Shown here: positions 21,642 through 31,761 of the stretch, in pieces
How the letters are laid out: every line of letters begins with the position of its first letter
Position numbering within the stretch: the stretch's first letter is position 1
Program-made: the position numbers and the translations under genes
Source of the DNA: Cyrtodaria siliqua
Taxonomy: Eukaryota; Mollusca; Bivalvia; Adapedonta; Hiatellidae
DNA: 64,000 nucleotides
Reading direction: 5' to 3'
Assembly: GCA_037043455.1 (NCBI GenBank)
Contig: JAWPHD010011454.1
Coordinates: forward strand, 1 to 64,000
The notes under the pieces: generated by a model
What the model was told of the DNA's origin: nothing
Database searches by the model: none
The model's input: the letters and a program-made list of their open reading frames with translations, nothing else

Positions 21642-22189
21642 CCCAGATAATGGCATCTCAAATGAAACCACTTCAGCTTCTTCACATAGTCGTCTGAATG
21701 GGACATGTATCTTGGTATAAATCAGGTCATCTATTGTCACCTTTTGCTTCTGCAATCCCTGTTCTATCATAGCAATGTCAAACCTCTCTCGTAACTTATT
21801 TCTGTTCTGTATTTCAGTTCTTTCATCTTCATCTGTAACCTCTTTTAGGTTAACTACTGGATGTACAAGCACAAAATCTATCCTTTTTTCTTCAGTTTTT
21901 ATCCTGGATCCCATATTTTTGTAAAATGCATCAAATTTTTCTCTTCGCTCTTGTTTGTCTTGCAAATGGCTACCTTTGATAAATTTCGATATATTTGATT
22001 TCGGCGGGTCTGACTTGGCTGTCTTCCATGATCCATATTCTGGGTCCGCATTCGGATCCTGTTTCGGAGCCACATGGTTTCTGTGAGACATTCTTAATTG
22101 CTGATTATCACTTGAGACAAGCCTAACTCTTCATCACTTTTAAGACCAAGTTGTTTCTGGTTGTCCCAGTAAGACAATGAGTATATAAT
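21642..22189 (-). CDS. anoctamin (TMEM16) exon 1 of those visible: start codon and dimerisation domain
   Basis: The coding part is 22091-21642 (150 codons), starting at the first ATG after an in-frame stop. Residues 1-70 are hydrophilic and charged. Residues 70-76 (RIDFVLV) match the conserved start of the anoctamin dimerisation domain ('RRIDFVLVY'). About 100-150 (LRERFDIAMIEQGL, then KIHVPFRRLCEEAEVVSFEM) match the family pattern 'R..FE..L..EGLE... F.KIHAPW..LC.YAE....K.P'. The donor GTAAGT follows 21642, phase 0. A likely acceptor ('gtttgcag', AG at 22191-22190) implies about 98 nt of 5' UTR in this exon and earlier non-coding exon(s). Anoctamins are Ca2+-activated chloride channels or lipid scramblases; which type cannot be told because the membrane domain is absent. 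Together the visible exons give about 234 residues. Confidence 0.88.
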
Positions 22190-23528
22190 CTGCAAACAAT
22201 AATCATGAGACATTAGAGATGAATATGCAAAATCAATTTCCTTTGAACCATTAATACTGATGTGCAAATACTCATGTTATTTAGAAAAACTGTCAGGATA
22301 CCCAAGTTTCAAAAAACAACATCAAGGTTGCAGTGACTAAATCAATTTAAATTTTAAGACTTGTCCTTATAGATTATATGGTATTGACATCAGAATAAAA
22401 TTAACTGGAACTATCACTGAAGGTGATGAATACCCCCGACAAAATCAAAAATAATAGATATGTCTAAAAGATATATTTATTTCTTAATGTGAAAGAAATT
22501 CTAATTTAAACAAACTGTCAAAGGCCCATATGATTCTGTTAATTTTTTGTCCAAAATCGAAAAACCATTAATGCAGAGACACATGTGAACTGTATGTTAG
22601 GTGTAATAACAATCCATGAAAAACGTTAAAGTGAAAGCCACATGAAGTTCATTAAGGAGTGAAAAACTCAAGTCAAATAAACGGCCATGATTCTGTAATA
22701 AATTAGGCATCAACATTTGTGATGTAGAAGGACATAAGGTAATCAGTTTGGGAACAATCCATTCAAAAGTATTTGAGATACCGGTATGCAAGTATTAAAA
22801 ATGTGTTACACCACGGGACAAAAATGTGTGATGGGATGCGACGGGACATTGGGGACAACGTGATTCCTATATAACCCCCACTTCACTTTGTGAAAGCGGG
22901 GGTATAATAGTGATTGTACCATGATGAAAAAAAATGACACCAACAGTTTGTTTTGTAGAATTATGAAAAAAATAAGAAATGTACCTCTTTTACCCCCCCC
23001 CCCCCCCCCACCCCCACCCCACACACACCCACCCACCCACCACCACCCCAACCCCACCGCCTTTGAAGGGACTAAAATCAAAAGTGGCCAGCACTTACAT
23101 CCGAATATTGTCTGTTGTCCAAAATCATGGTTCATGACAGGCAATTCGGTGAACAAAAGTCAATTAACTTTACAAATTTTATGCAAACAGTTACCAACAG
23201 TGTTATAAAATTAAAACAATAATAAACGCACATGTCATGTCATAACATATGACAAGCACCTGTATGACCTACCGAGCATTCCCTTTTGAAAGGCCTTCAA
23301 TATAATGTCTGAGATTGCAGCATAACTACATTAATTCGGAGCGAAAGTAATTCCGAATTCAAATGTTATCCATCAATGTTCCGCTCTGATAAATCTCGTC
23401 AAATAAACAGTTTGCAGGTTGCCAAGAGCCAAGGAGGAGATAACTCATGTATCATCGCTTAACGCGTTATAATTACAAAATTGTCATAATCGCTTAGAAA
23501 ATTGTACGTAACACCTATTTGGTCAATC
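22190..23528. other. non-coding upstream of anoctamin; C-tract
   Basis: No gene is visible. A run of 17 C followed by CCCCACCC/CACACA words lies at 22993-23045. The word 'actatcactgaaggtgatga' near 22412 has an inverted partner near 41620-41645, so it is part of a dispersed repeat. A promoter may lie here, but no signal is clear enough to call. Confidence 0.4.
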
Positions 23529-24021
23529 TCTCCCAGAGGCATTACTTAGTTGGAGAATGCATGTCAGCGTTATCAGACATCCTTGGCACTTGCGCTGAAA
23601 AATACCCGCAAACAAAAGTGCACATTGTGCATGTTCTTCCCAGAAGAGCAGACCACCAGTTTAACAGAGGCGTATAGGACCTCGACCATTGCATGGAAAC
23701 ACGGCACTGATCATTCCAAATGACAGTATCAACTCACGCGACGACACGGTCTATCATGATAAAATTCATTTAAATAAACAAGGAAATGCCAAACTGGTCA
23801 GAACAATAAAAACTCACCTAAACCCCATTTTAGGCTTACAAGATTACAAAACATATGGACAAGACTTTAAAGGCCATACTCATCACCAACAAAAAAACAA
23901 TATTTCACCAAGACATATGGAAAATATGCTACGCCCAACAGTGGCTACATACATACCATGCCAGATGTTGAGAATCAATACTATACCAACAAACAACACA
24001 ACCCGGAACAAAATAACATGA
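23529..24021 (+). pseudogene. LINE ORF1 remnant with SGNH-esterase-like C-terminus
   Basis: The first part reads KVHIVHVLPRRADHQFN before a stop. After a frame change, 23689-24021 is open and contains SINSRDDTVYHDKIHLNKQG. 'D(K).HLN..G' is the Asp-X-X-His block V of SGNH/GDSL hydrolases, and the preceding 'I..VLPR' is typical of esterase-type ORF1 proteins in CR1/L2 LINEs. The N-terminal nucleophile block (GDS-like) is not seen, so the domain is truncated or decayed. Confidence 0.65.
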
Positions 24022-24671
24022 AAAAGATTATGATGTCCCTTTTTGAACAAAATTTGCTGACAAGGGAGACAAACACTATTATAATAACATGAACATCATT
24101 TCCTGTATTATCTCCCCTAAAAGTGTATCTGTTCTATTGCATAATGTAGGATTTTGTTGCAAGATGTAACACATCCTGTAAAACTATGGAAAGAACAACA
24201 CAAAAATAGTGCTAAAGTTAAAAATATTTGAACACCATTTTGTGGTTAAACTAGCTTAGTAGTGATACTCGCTTTATTTTAAAGCATATTTTCTAGTCAA
24301 TATGTTGATTGACTTCTGCATAATGTTAAATCTTATTATAAGATGTAACACAGATGTAAAAGATAAACAGCAATATTACAGCTACTGGTATGTAATGATT
24401 GTTTCAACATTTTGTTGTTATTAGAAGTAGTTTGATAGCTTAGCATTTTAAATGATGAGTATTCTGTGATTCGGAACTCTGTCAATGTCTGTCTTTTTTA
24501 TGCATAAAAACATATTTGATATGTAAAAAAGGAAAAGAAATGGTAATTTTTATTTGTTTAATAAGTCAAATGTTACACATTTCATATACAATTAGTGCCT
24601 TTAATAACTAGGTAAGAAAACAAAATGAATCCGTTGTTGTTAGAAAGAAATGTCTCTTGATTCTTTTCAAA

Positions 24672-25660
24672 ATGCTGACAAAAAACAACCTTTTGACTAT
24701 AGCATCTTGGAATATACATGGCTTTAATATTGAAAAGTTAGATAGTTTGTTGAGTGAAAAGCTCGATATTTTTGTATTATGTGAAACCATGCTTTCTGGT
24801 GATTCTTCAGTGTCTCTACCAAATTATAAGCACATTCATGTCGCCGCCAAAAAAAACCCAACAACGTGGCAGACCATCAGGCGGTCTACTATTGTACTAT
24901 AAAAGGAATCTTAAATGTGGAATTAGTCTAATTCATGCTCACACACATTTTATATGTATTAAACTAGACAAATACTTTTTCAATCTAGATAAAGATATAT
25001 ACCTCTTTGCAACTTATTTAAAACCACTAACTCCCCTTACAACAAATGAAAATGAATGTACTATTCAACTATTGAAAGAAAAAATTGCTATTTTTAGCAG
25101 AAACTCTGATATAATAGTACTTGGAGACCTAAATAGTCGTGTTTCTTCATTAGAAGACTTTGTTATACATGATGAAAAGGGCATTCATGAATATGGATTA
25201 CTTCCAAATGACTATGTAATTGACATCAATTTACATCAAAATATAGATAAGACGGTCAATCAACAAGGTCGTAAATTAATTGAATTTTGCATTGAATCAA
25301 ATCTTAGGATACTCAATGGTAGATGCACTGGAGACTCACTAGGGAACTATACTTTTTACGGCCCTATGGGTTGTAGTTGTGTTGACTTTGTTACTGTTTC
25401 AAGCAGTATTTTTCATGAATTTGCCTTTTTTCAATGTTTTCCCACCAAATGAACTCTCAGACCATGCCATTATATGGACTGGTCTGAAATGTAAGATAAA
25501 CTCAAACAAAATAAACCGGACAGAGAATGATGAACATTATAGACAATTACCAGGTAAATTCATATGGGACGAAAACTGTAAAAGTCAGTATATCAGTGCT
25601 CTGCAGGACACGCAATCTAACCCTCTTATAAATACAAGATTTCAAATGAAAATCTGAAAA
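24672..25660 (+). pseudogene. LINE ORF2 endonuclease region (frameshifted)
   Basis: The region opens MLTKNNLLTIASWNIHG, matching the first APE-type endonuclease motif ('SWNI.G'). It continues with 'LCETML', GGLLLYYKR and IIVLGDLNSR (catalytic Asp-Asn block), and ends with NELSDHAIIW (the terminal 'SDH' motif). Two frameshifts are visible: one in the A run at about 24849-24857 and one at about 25440-25452. All main endonuclease motifs remain recognisable, so decay is modest. Confidence 0.85.
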
Positions 25661-28081
25661 CTAATAATATAAATAATTTGACTGATAAATTAAACAACAT
25701 AATTATCACAGCAGCAAATAAGACACTTAGATTCAAAGTGTTTAAAAAGAGGAAATTTAAACAAAACTGGTTTGATAAAAAATGCTCATTATTGAGAAAA
25801 GAGATACGATCTCTAGGTAAAAAAATATTAAAAGATCTAAATAACATAAATCTAAGAACAGCCTTTCACTCTATTAAAAGACAATACAAATATAATTTAA
25901 AACAAAAAAGAAACAGTTTATGAATAAAATAGTTAATCAGCTAAATGACCTACATGAAAATAATCCAAAACAATTTTGGAAAGTGCTAGAAGGCCTTCAA
26001 AACTCAGACAAAAATGACAATCCCACAACTATTCAAAAATGGACTGAGTATTATAAAAAATTATATAAATGTGATAATGAAGATATTAATCTCGATCAGT
26101 TAGAAAATACAAGTCTTCAAAATTCCTACTTAGACTATCCATTCACCTGTCGAGAAGTAAAAGAAAGTATCTATCTTCTACGAAACAACAAACAGTGTGG
26201 AATAGACATGATCAGTAATGAACTTATAAAATACGGCTATAGTGTATTGACTCTTCCAATTGTTAATCTCTTTAACAAAATTCTTTCGACTGGAGTTTTT
26301 CCAAAAATATGGAATCTTTCCTCTATTACAACAATCTTTAAGACTAGTGACGTAAACGAATGTAAAACCTACAGAGGCATTAGTCTAAACTGCTGTCTGA
26401 GTAAACTCTTTACCTCAATATTACAAAAGCTTTAGACCGCATACCTAGAAGATAACAATTTATTATGTCTAAAATGCAAGCTGGATTTAGACCAGGGTAT
26501 AGAACAAGTGATCATATATACACAATTAAAACCGTACTAAATAACTATTTACACAAACTTAAAAAAAAAATATTTGTTGCTTTTATCGATTTCTCTAAGG
26601 CGTTCGACTCCGTTTGGAGATCTGCCTTATTTAATAAAATGCTAACTATTGGCATAGGGGGTAATTTCTACAGCATTGTCAAAAATATGTATCAAAATAC
26701 AAAATGTCAATCAAAAAAGGTACCATATTGTGATATGAGTAGAGGAGTTCGCCAGGGCGACAGTTAAAGCCCTATTCTATTTAATATTTTCATGAATGAC
26801 ATTGATGCAATTTTTGACCCGTCTACATGTAGTCCTATTACATTAAATACAGAACGTATAAATCATCTAATGTATGCTGACGATCTACTCATAATGTCAG
26901 AAACTAACTCAGGATTACAATCCTGTCTTAACTCACTAAACAAATATTGTCTAAAATGGAAATTATCAGTCAACATTGATAAATCAAAAGTGATACTATT
27001 TAGTAATGGCAAACAAGATATTACAAAATTTAACTTTCTGATAGGTGCAGAATCACTGGAGATTGTCTATGAATACAAATACCTTGGAGACATTCTATAC
27101 TTTAATGGAAATCTTAATGCTTCAGAGCATTTATATAAAAAATCCCTTAAAGCATATTTTGCTCTTCAGTCAAAACTGGTTGACATAGAACATGTATCAC
27201 CTTCACTTCTTTATACTAAATTATTTGATTCAATGATAAGACCAATAATTACATACTGTGCAGAAATATGGATCTGTGATTTCAATATTGAAAAGGACAA
27301 TAAAGATGATTTTTACTTCGAAAAAATACAAAACAAATTCTGCAAACATACATTAGGAGTCCATCGAAAAGCCTCTAATTTTGGAGCTAGATGCGAACAA
27401 GGTAGAGACCCAATCTTTAACTTTATTGCTAATCAGACAATTAAATATCATAATAGACTTTTACAATTGCCATCTCATCATTTACTAAATGAAGTATACG
27501 AATGTGACAAAAGTATGTTTGCAAAAGGAAATAAAACTTGGCTCCAAACGATTTCTAAACTTGGACAATTATTTAACAGTAATAACACAAATAACCCGAG
27601 ATCCCAAGACTCGATAAATATGATTGAAAAAGGTAAAATAAATGTAAAGGAAAAGATGACATACCTACAAAGTTTTCCTGACTCTAAACTTCAGTTTTAC
27701 TCAAGTATATGTAATAACTTTGAAATACAACCATATTTAAAACAAGGATTCCCCAAATCAATAACAAAACATCTAAAATCTTTACGCATTAGTACGCATA
27801 CGCTACAAGTAGAAATAGGACGATATAATCGTCCGAAGACCTCTAGAAATTATCGTATTTGCTCTATATGCAAAACATTAGAGAATGAAAAACACTTTCT
27901 TCTATATTGTCCACATCTGAAGGGTAGAACCTCCATGCTTAATGCTTTTAATTTTACTCCTGGAAATATATCGGAACCTGCCTCAGAGAACTCCATATTA
28001 CTTTGTCTATTTAACCCAAAAGATAAGGCACAAACTACTGCTATTTGTAATTTTATTCAAGAAAATATGCCTAAAATTTGA
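25661..28081 (+). pseudogene. LINE ORF2 reverse transcriptase and C-terminal region (broken)
   Basis: Segments 25678-25923, 25920-26435, 26465-26767 and 26792-28081 follow one another. RT motifs in order: MQAGFRPGYRTSDH; VAFIDFSKAFDSVWR (catalytic Asp); RGVRQGDS, then a TAA at 26765-26767 where the family has Leu; SPILFNIFMND; LMYADDLLIMS (catalytic YADD, about 26873-26905). The last part contains CSICKTLENEKHFLLYCPHL, a C-x2-C...H-x4-C zinc-knuckle-like motif usual at the C-terminus of such ORF2 proteins. Frame breaks lie near 25660, 25920, 26435 and 26767. Confidence 0.88.
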
Positions 28082-28265
28082 TTGAATTGTTAATTTATAA
28101 CAAATGCTCTACATTGGAATACTTTGAATGCTCTATGCAACTAATTTATCTTTGTCTGTGTTTATGTACCTTGGAAAACAATGTTCTTTGTAAATGGTTT
28201 AGTTCCAATAAAATATATTTTATTGTATTGTATTGTATTGTATTGTATTGTACTGTATTGTATTG

Positions 28266-28599
28266 TATGCAAGAAACGATAACTCTGGGTAAAGATTGCT
28301 ATTTGATCTCTGTTCAGTTCGAGGCGGCACAGACCTAATAATAATTAATATGTCTGTGGAGGCGGTCATGGTTAACACATATCACTTATCAAGCCCAATG
28401 ATCCACACGATTAATTTTTTTAATGAAAAACCCCACCAAATAGCAACGCCCAAACAACAAACTGCTTCGAGTCCCCCCTCCCTCCCTTTCTTTCTTTCTT
28501 TCTTTCTTTCTCACTTTCTTTCTTTCTTTTTCTTCCTTTCTGAATTCGTTCATGTCTAGCAGGTGCGGATGGTGGTATATACAATTTGGTATCAGTCCA
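28266..28599. repeat. unique sequence with (CTTT)n microsatellite
   Basis: A pyrimidine tract of repeated 'tttc' occupies about 28474-28540, interrupted by 'tcac' and 'ttcctt'. No gene. Confidence 0.7.
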
Positions 28600-29325
28600 G
28601 TAACACAAAAAAATATAATCGCTTCACTGACCGAGTCACTATTAAAACTATTTACAAGAAGTCTTTGACTGCACTGATGCTTAGATTGTGTGCCTTGAAC
28701 CCATCCACAGTCGGCATGGCGACTGTAGTTGTGGTGAGGCTATTCCATACTGGAATAGTTCCCGTTTAGATAAGCATCAGTGTTAACATTTGGTCTCAAA
28801 TATTGTACTGGGTGAGTTGACCTGGTACGAAGCAAGTGCGTGTTAGCCGGGATAATATACTGTTCCTTATTTATGAAGACTAAACCTGTATGCATTTTAT
28901 AGAAAAGGGTTAAACTAGCTTTGGTCCGTCTGGTTTCTAAGGTATTCTAATGCAGTAAGCATTTCTCCAACGTGACTTGAATTTCGCGTCGTCTACACAA
29001 CCATCTAGCTGCAGTTCTTTGGACTTTTTTCTAACTTGTAATTATCGTTTTGATGATAGAGGTTCCATATAGGTGACGCGTATTCTAATTGAAGCCGGAC
29101 CAGAGTGTTATAGGAAACCATTTTTGTTTCTTTCAGAGCTAATCCCAAATTGCGTCTTAGAAAACCTAGGGTCTTGGTTGCCTTGTTTGAGATACTTTGT
29201 ACATGAGGACCCCAGTCTAGATTTTCTGAAATGGTAACCCATACTTATTTAGCAGAGGTAACAATATCCAATGTGAGGCCATGGAGAGTGTAGCCGTGTA
29301 TAATTTGTCCTTGACATCAACTGCC
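28600..29325 (-). pseudogene. LINE reverse-transcriptase C-terminal fragment
   Basis: The minus strand reads, across several stops and frame shifts, 'HGLTLDIVTSAK', then 'NLDWGPHVQSISNKATKTLG', 'FLRRNLGLA', 'TLVRLQLEYASPIW', and finally 'EQYIIPANTHLLRTRSTHP' and 'VAMPTVDGFKAH'. This is the thumb/connection and C-terminal part of a Jockey/CR1-type ORF2. The strand is opposite to the LINE on its left, so it is an independent, older insertion. Confidence 0.75.
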
Positions 29326-29479
29326 AGTCAGTTAAAAACAAACAAATGTTGAGTAGAAACTATCATGGAAAGCACAAACCAAAAATTGTAAATAGCTACT
29401 GAAAGATATCTTAGCCCTCATATACAAGCTATGGAGGAGTGATATAACGCCTGGCAGTGGAAGTGGAGTTCTCACAGCT

Positions 29480-30135
29480 ATAACAGAGGATCATCTCCGC
29501 GATGAATTAGGCTAGCCCCAGAACGTCAGACATAATGCGAGATAATCTGGACCCGGATTAAGCTATAGGGCTCCTAAAAGGTTCATAATACAATCCAAAA
29601 ACATCCGATGAAATAATTCTTGCTCAATTTGAGGAGTCCATAAACAGAACTAGCAGCACAAACAACTCATTCCTTTTGGCTGGGGACGACTTCGACTTTT
29701 CACTTCCATGGATGGGACTGGAAGAAAAAAGTAATGAAACCAAAAACGCAGTTTGCCAACTTGCATCACACGTTTACAGAGATATTTGATCATGTTGACA
29801 ATGGATTGGTGTAGAAGAGCCAACGAGAAATGGGAACATGATGGATCTGATTTTAACCAAAATCCCAAGCAAAGTTCAAAGAATTGAGGTAATGCCTGTA
29901 ATTGCTGACCACGACATATACATGCTCCCGGTCACACACAGGAATGCCTCCCCACAAGAAAGCCAAGCCCCAGAAATGCCTCCCCACAAGAAAGCCCACT
30001 TGGACAACAAGAATCTGATGAGAAATATGAAGCCACTAATTGACGAGATATACCGAAATGGAATAGAATGAACGACATGTGGAACAAATTTCAACTAATC
30101 GTTGAAAATAACCATTGCCAGGCGGAAACACTGCT
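29480..30135 (+). pseudogene. LINE endonuclease C-terminal fragment
   Basis: The plus strand shows 'LLAGDDFDFS' (the 'GDFN' endonuclease block, altered), then after a frame change 'HHTFTEIFDHVDNGLV'. A further piece, 29838-30071, has MMDLILTKIPSKVQ and VIADHDIYMLPV ('LDLILTN...ISDHD', the last endonuclease motif). Stops and frameshifts make it non-functional. An 18-codon stretch at about 29940-29990 is duplicated ('cctccccacaagaaagcc' twice). Confidence 0.65.
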
Positions 30136-30150
30136 TCCTATGGATCATAG

Positions 30151-30788
30151 AGTGGGGGATCACGTGGTTTCAAACAACAGACGGAAAAACATCCCCCTTC
30201 GAAGTAAGATTTTCTTTATATTTTCTTTATTATTTCACATATTTTCATGTAATATAGCGCAAAGTATGCGGAATTTTCTGCACTTTATTTCATAACTTTG
30301 ATTGTAGATGAATGTTCTATATATTTGTTGTTTAATCTGTCCCCATTTCCGAAATGTAATTTTTGAGACGGCCTCTTTCACTGGAATGAAGAGGTTTTCA
30401 TGATTTTCGTTAAAATGTACTCAGTTGCATCAGTTCTAGTCCCGCAACTTTGCTTTAATAACAAAAAAGTCATATCCACCATAATTTAAAAGTTACATGT
30501 GCTACAGTGAAAATAATTATGGAATTCGGAAATGATTTCGAACAATGGCGGCGTGAAAAGAGATCTCGTGCACTTGTACATTTTGTATTTTTTTGTGCGC
30601 TCATAATTCTTGATACCGGGTTTGCGATTTACTTGTACATTTCTGGTCGTTTTAGGTCCCAATGGTAATTTCTGTGTGGCGTACAAGCAGCACATGAGTG
30701 ACATTATGGTTAAGATTTCAATAGTTTCCTTACTATTTCAACTATATATTGAATGTATGTCGTAAATAAATTGCTTTCACGACGTATA
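30151..30788 (+). repeat. dispersed repeat A, copy 1 (inverted partner at 42.4 kb)
   Basis: It begins 'agtgggggatcacgtggttt' and ends near 'aaattgctttcacgacgtat'. The whole stretch of about 640 bp matches 42421-43041 in reverse orientation, with substitutions and small indels. No coding potential and no A-tail; probably a non-autonomous transposon or retroelement UTR. Confidence 0.8.
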
Positions 30789-30979
30789 TGACTAACACAT
30801 CACGAAAACGCAGCCCGAGTGCGCGGCTAATATATCGGTGAAGGTAATGCGGCATACTATGTTTATATTTGTTTACGTTTTGTTGACTTTGTCGGTCACA
30901 TGTAACATGACGAAATGATCGGAGCCAATCGAAGAACAGTTGTGTATAGACCACACCAACAGGTGTGTATAGACCACAC

Positions 30980-31032
30980 TAGCCTGGTTCCCTGGCCTCT
31001 TAGTTTGGTTTCCTGGCCAGGGAACCAGGCTA
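30980..31032. other. perfect 18-bp hairpin
   Basis: Arms 30980-30997 ('tagcctggttccctggcc') and 31015-31032 are exact complements around a 17-nt loop. Just left, 'ggtgtgtatagaccacac' is preceded by an overlapping copy of the same phrase (30942-30960 and 30961-30979). This looks like the fused ends of a small inverted-repeat transposon. Confidence 0.8.
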
Positions 31033-31052
31033 AGACCACACCATACAAAGGC

Positions 31053-31761
31053 AAGCTCGATGTCCGTTCGCTAACATCTAGGTCTAATTACACTAAATCA
31101 ACAGGATGTGCTCGCCTGGTGCAGTCGAAAGTAGTTCTGTATTAAAGAGTGCTCATCTTTTTTTCTTTAAAAACTTTTTTTAGTGCTGGTTCCTGTTATT
31201 TTTTGGCTATAACTGTATTCTGGACATGTTGTTGATATTTGAAAATGCAGCTCATCATGTTTTTGACAGTTTTTTTATATAAATTTGAGAAGTGAAAGTA
31301 GACAGGGTATGAAATTGCAAGGGGTAAAAATAGTGTTGACCTTTGACCCGGTGTTACTATACAACTGAAGAAATGTTTCTTAGAAGGTATTAAACCCCCT
31401 ATTTCCTTGTTGATGTTTAATAGCAGACATGTTTATTTGCATGATAAAGTAAGTTTCCCAGAATTCTAACGAGGTTTGAGTTTTTAACAGGTTGTCAACT
31501 TTACTATGGAAGGGCAATGGAGACTCATTTACGCTATTATAACCTATAAGGAGAAATCATGTATTTTTCAGAATTGCATAAAAAATGATTTTCTAGGCAT
31601 TTATTTTGTTTGAATAGGTGAGTTGAACTCAGAAACAAAGAAAACATCATTTTCAGACTTTTAGACTATTTTAGAATGTTTTTGGCAACTTTTCCTCAAA
31701 TTTTCTGATTTTCTCTAAAAATGTGATATTTTTAAGCTCGATGTCCGTTCGCTAACATCTA
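31053..31761. repeat. 28-bp exact direct repeats flanking 650 bp
   Basis: The sequence beginning 'aagctcgatgtccgttcgct' is identical at 31053-31080 and 31734-31761. The intervening DNA is AT-rich and has no recognised gene. The arrangement could be a solo-type duplication or footprint of an insertion. Confidence 0.8.

Larger units (their letters stand above)
23529..28265 (+). mobile_element. nearly complete, inactive CR1/L2-like non-LTR retrotransposon
   Basis: From left to right: remnants of an SGNH-esterase-like ORF1 (about 23530-24020), a spacer, ORF2 with apurinic endonuclease then reverse transcriptase and C-terminal region (24672-28081), a short 3' UTR, and a (TATTG)n tail (about 28220-28265). 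Esterase ORF1 plus a short-repeat tail without poly(A) is the pattern of CR1/L2-group LINEs. The copy carries several frameshifts and stops, so it cannot encode active protein. It lies 5' of anoctamin, in opposite orientation. Confidence 0.85.
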
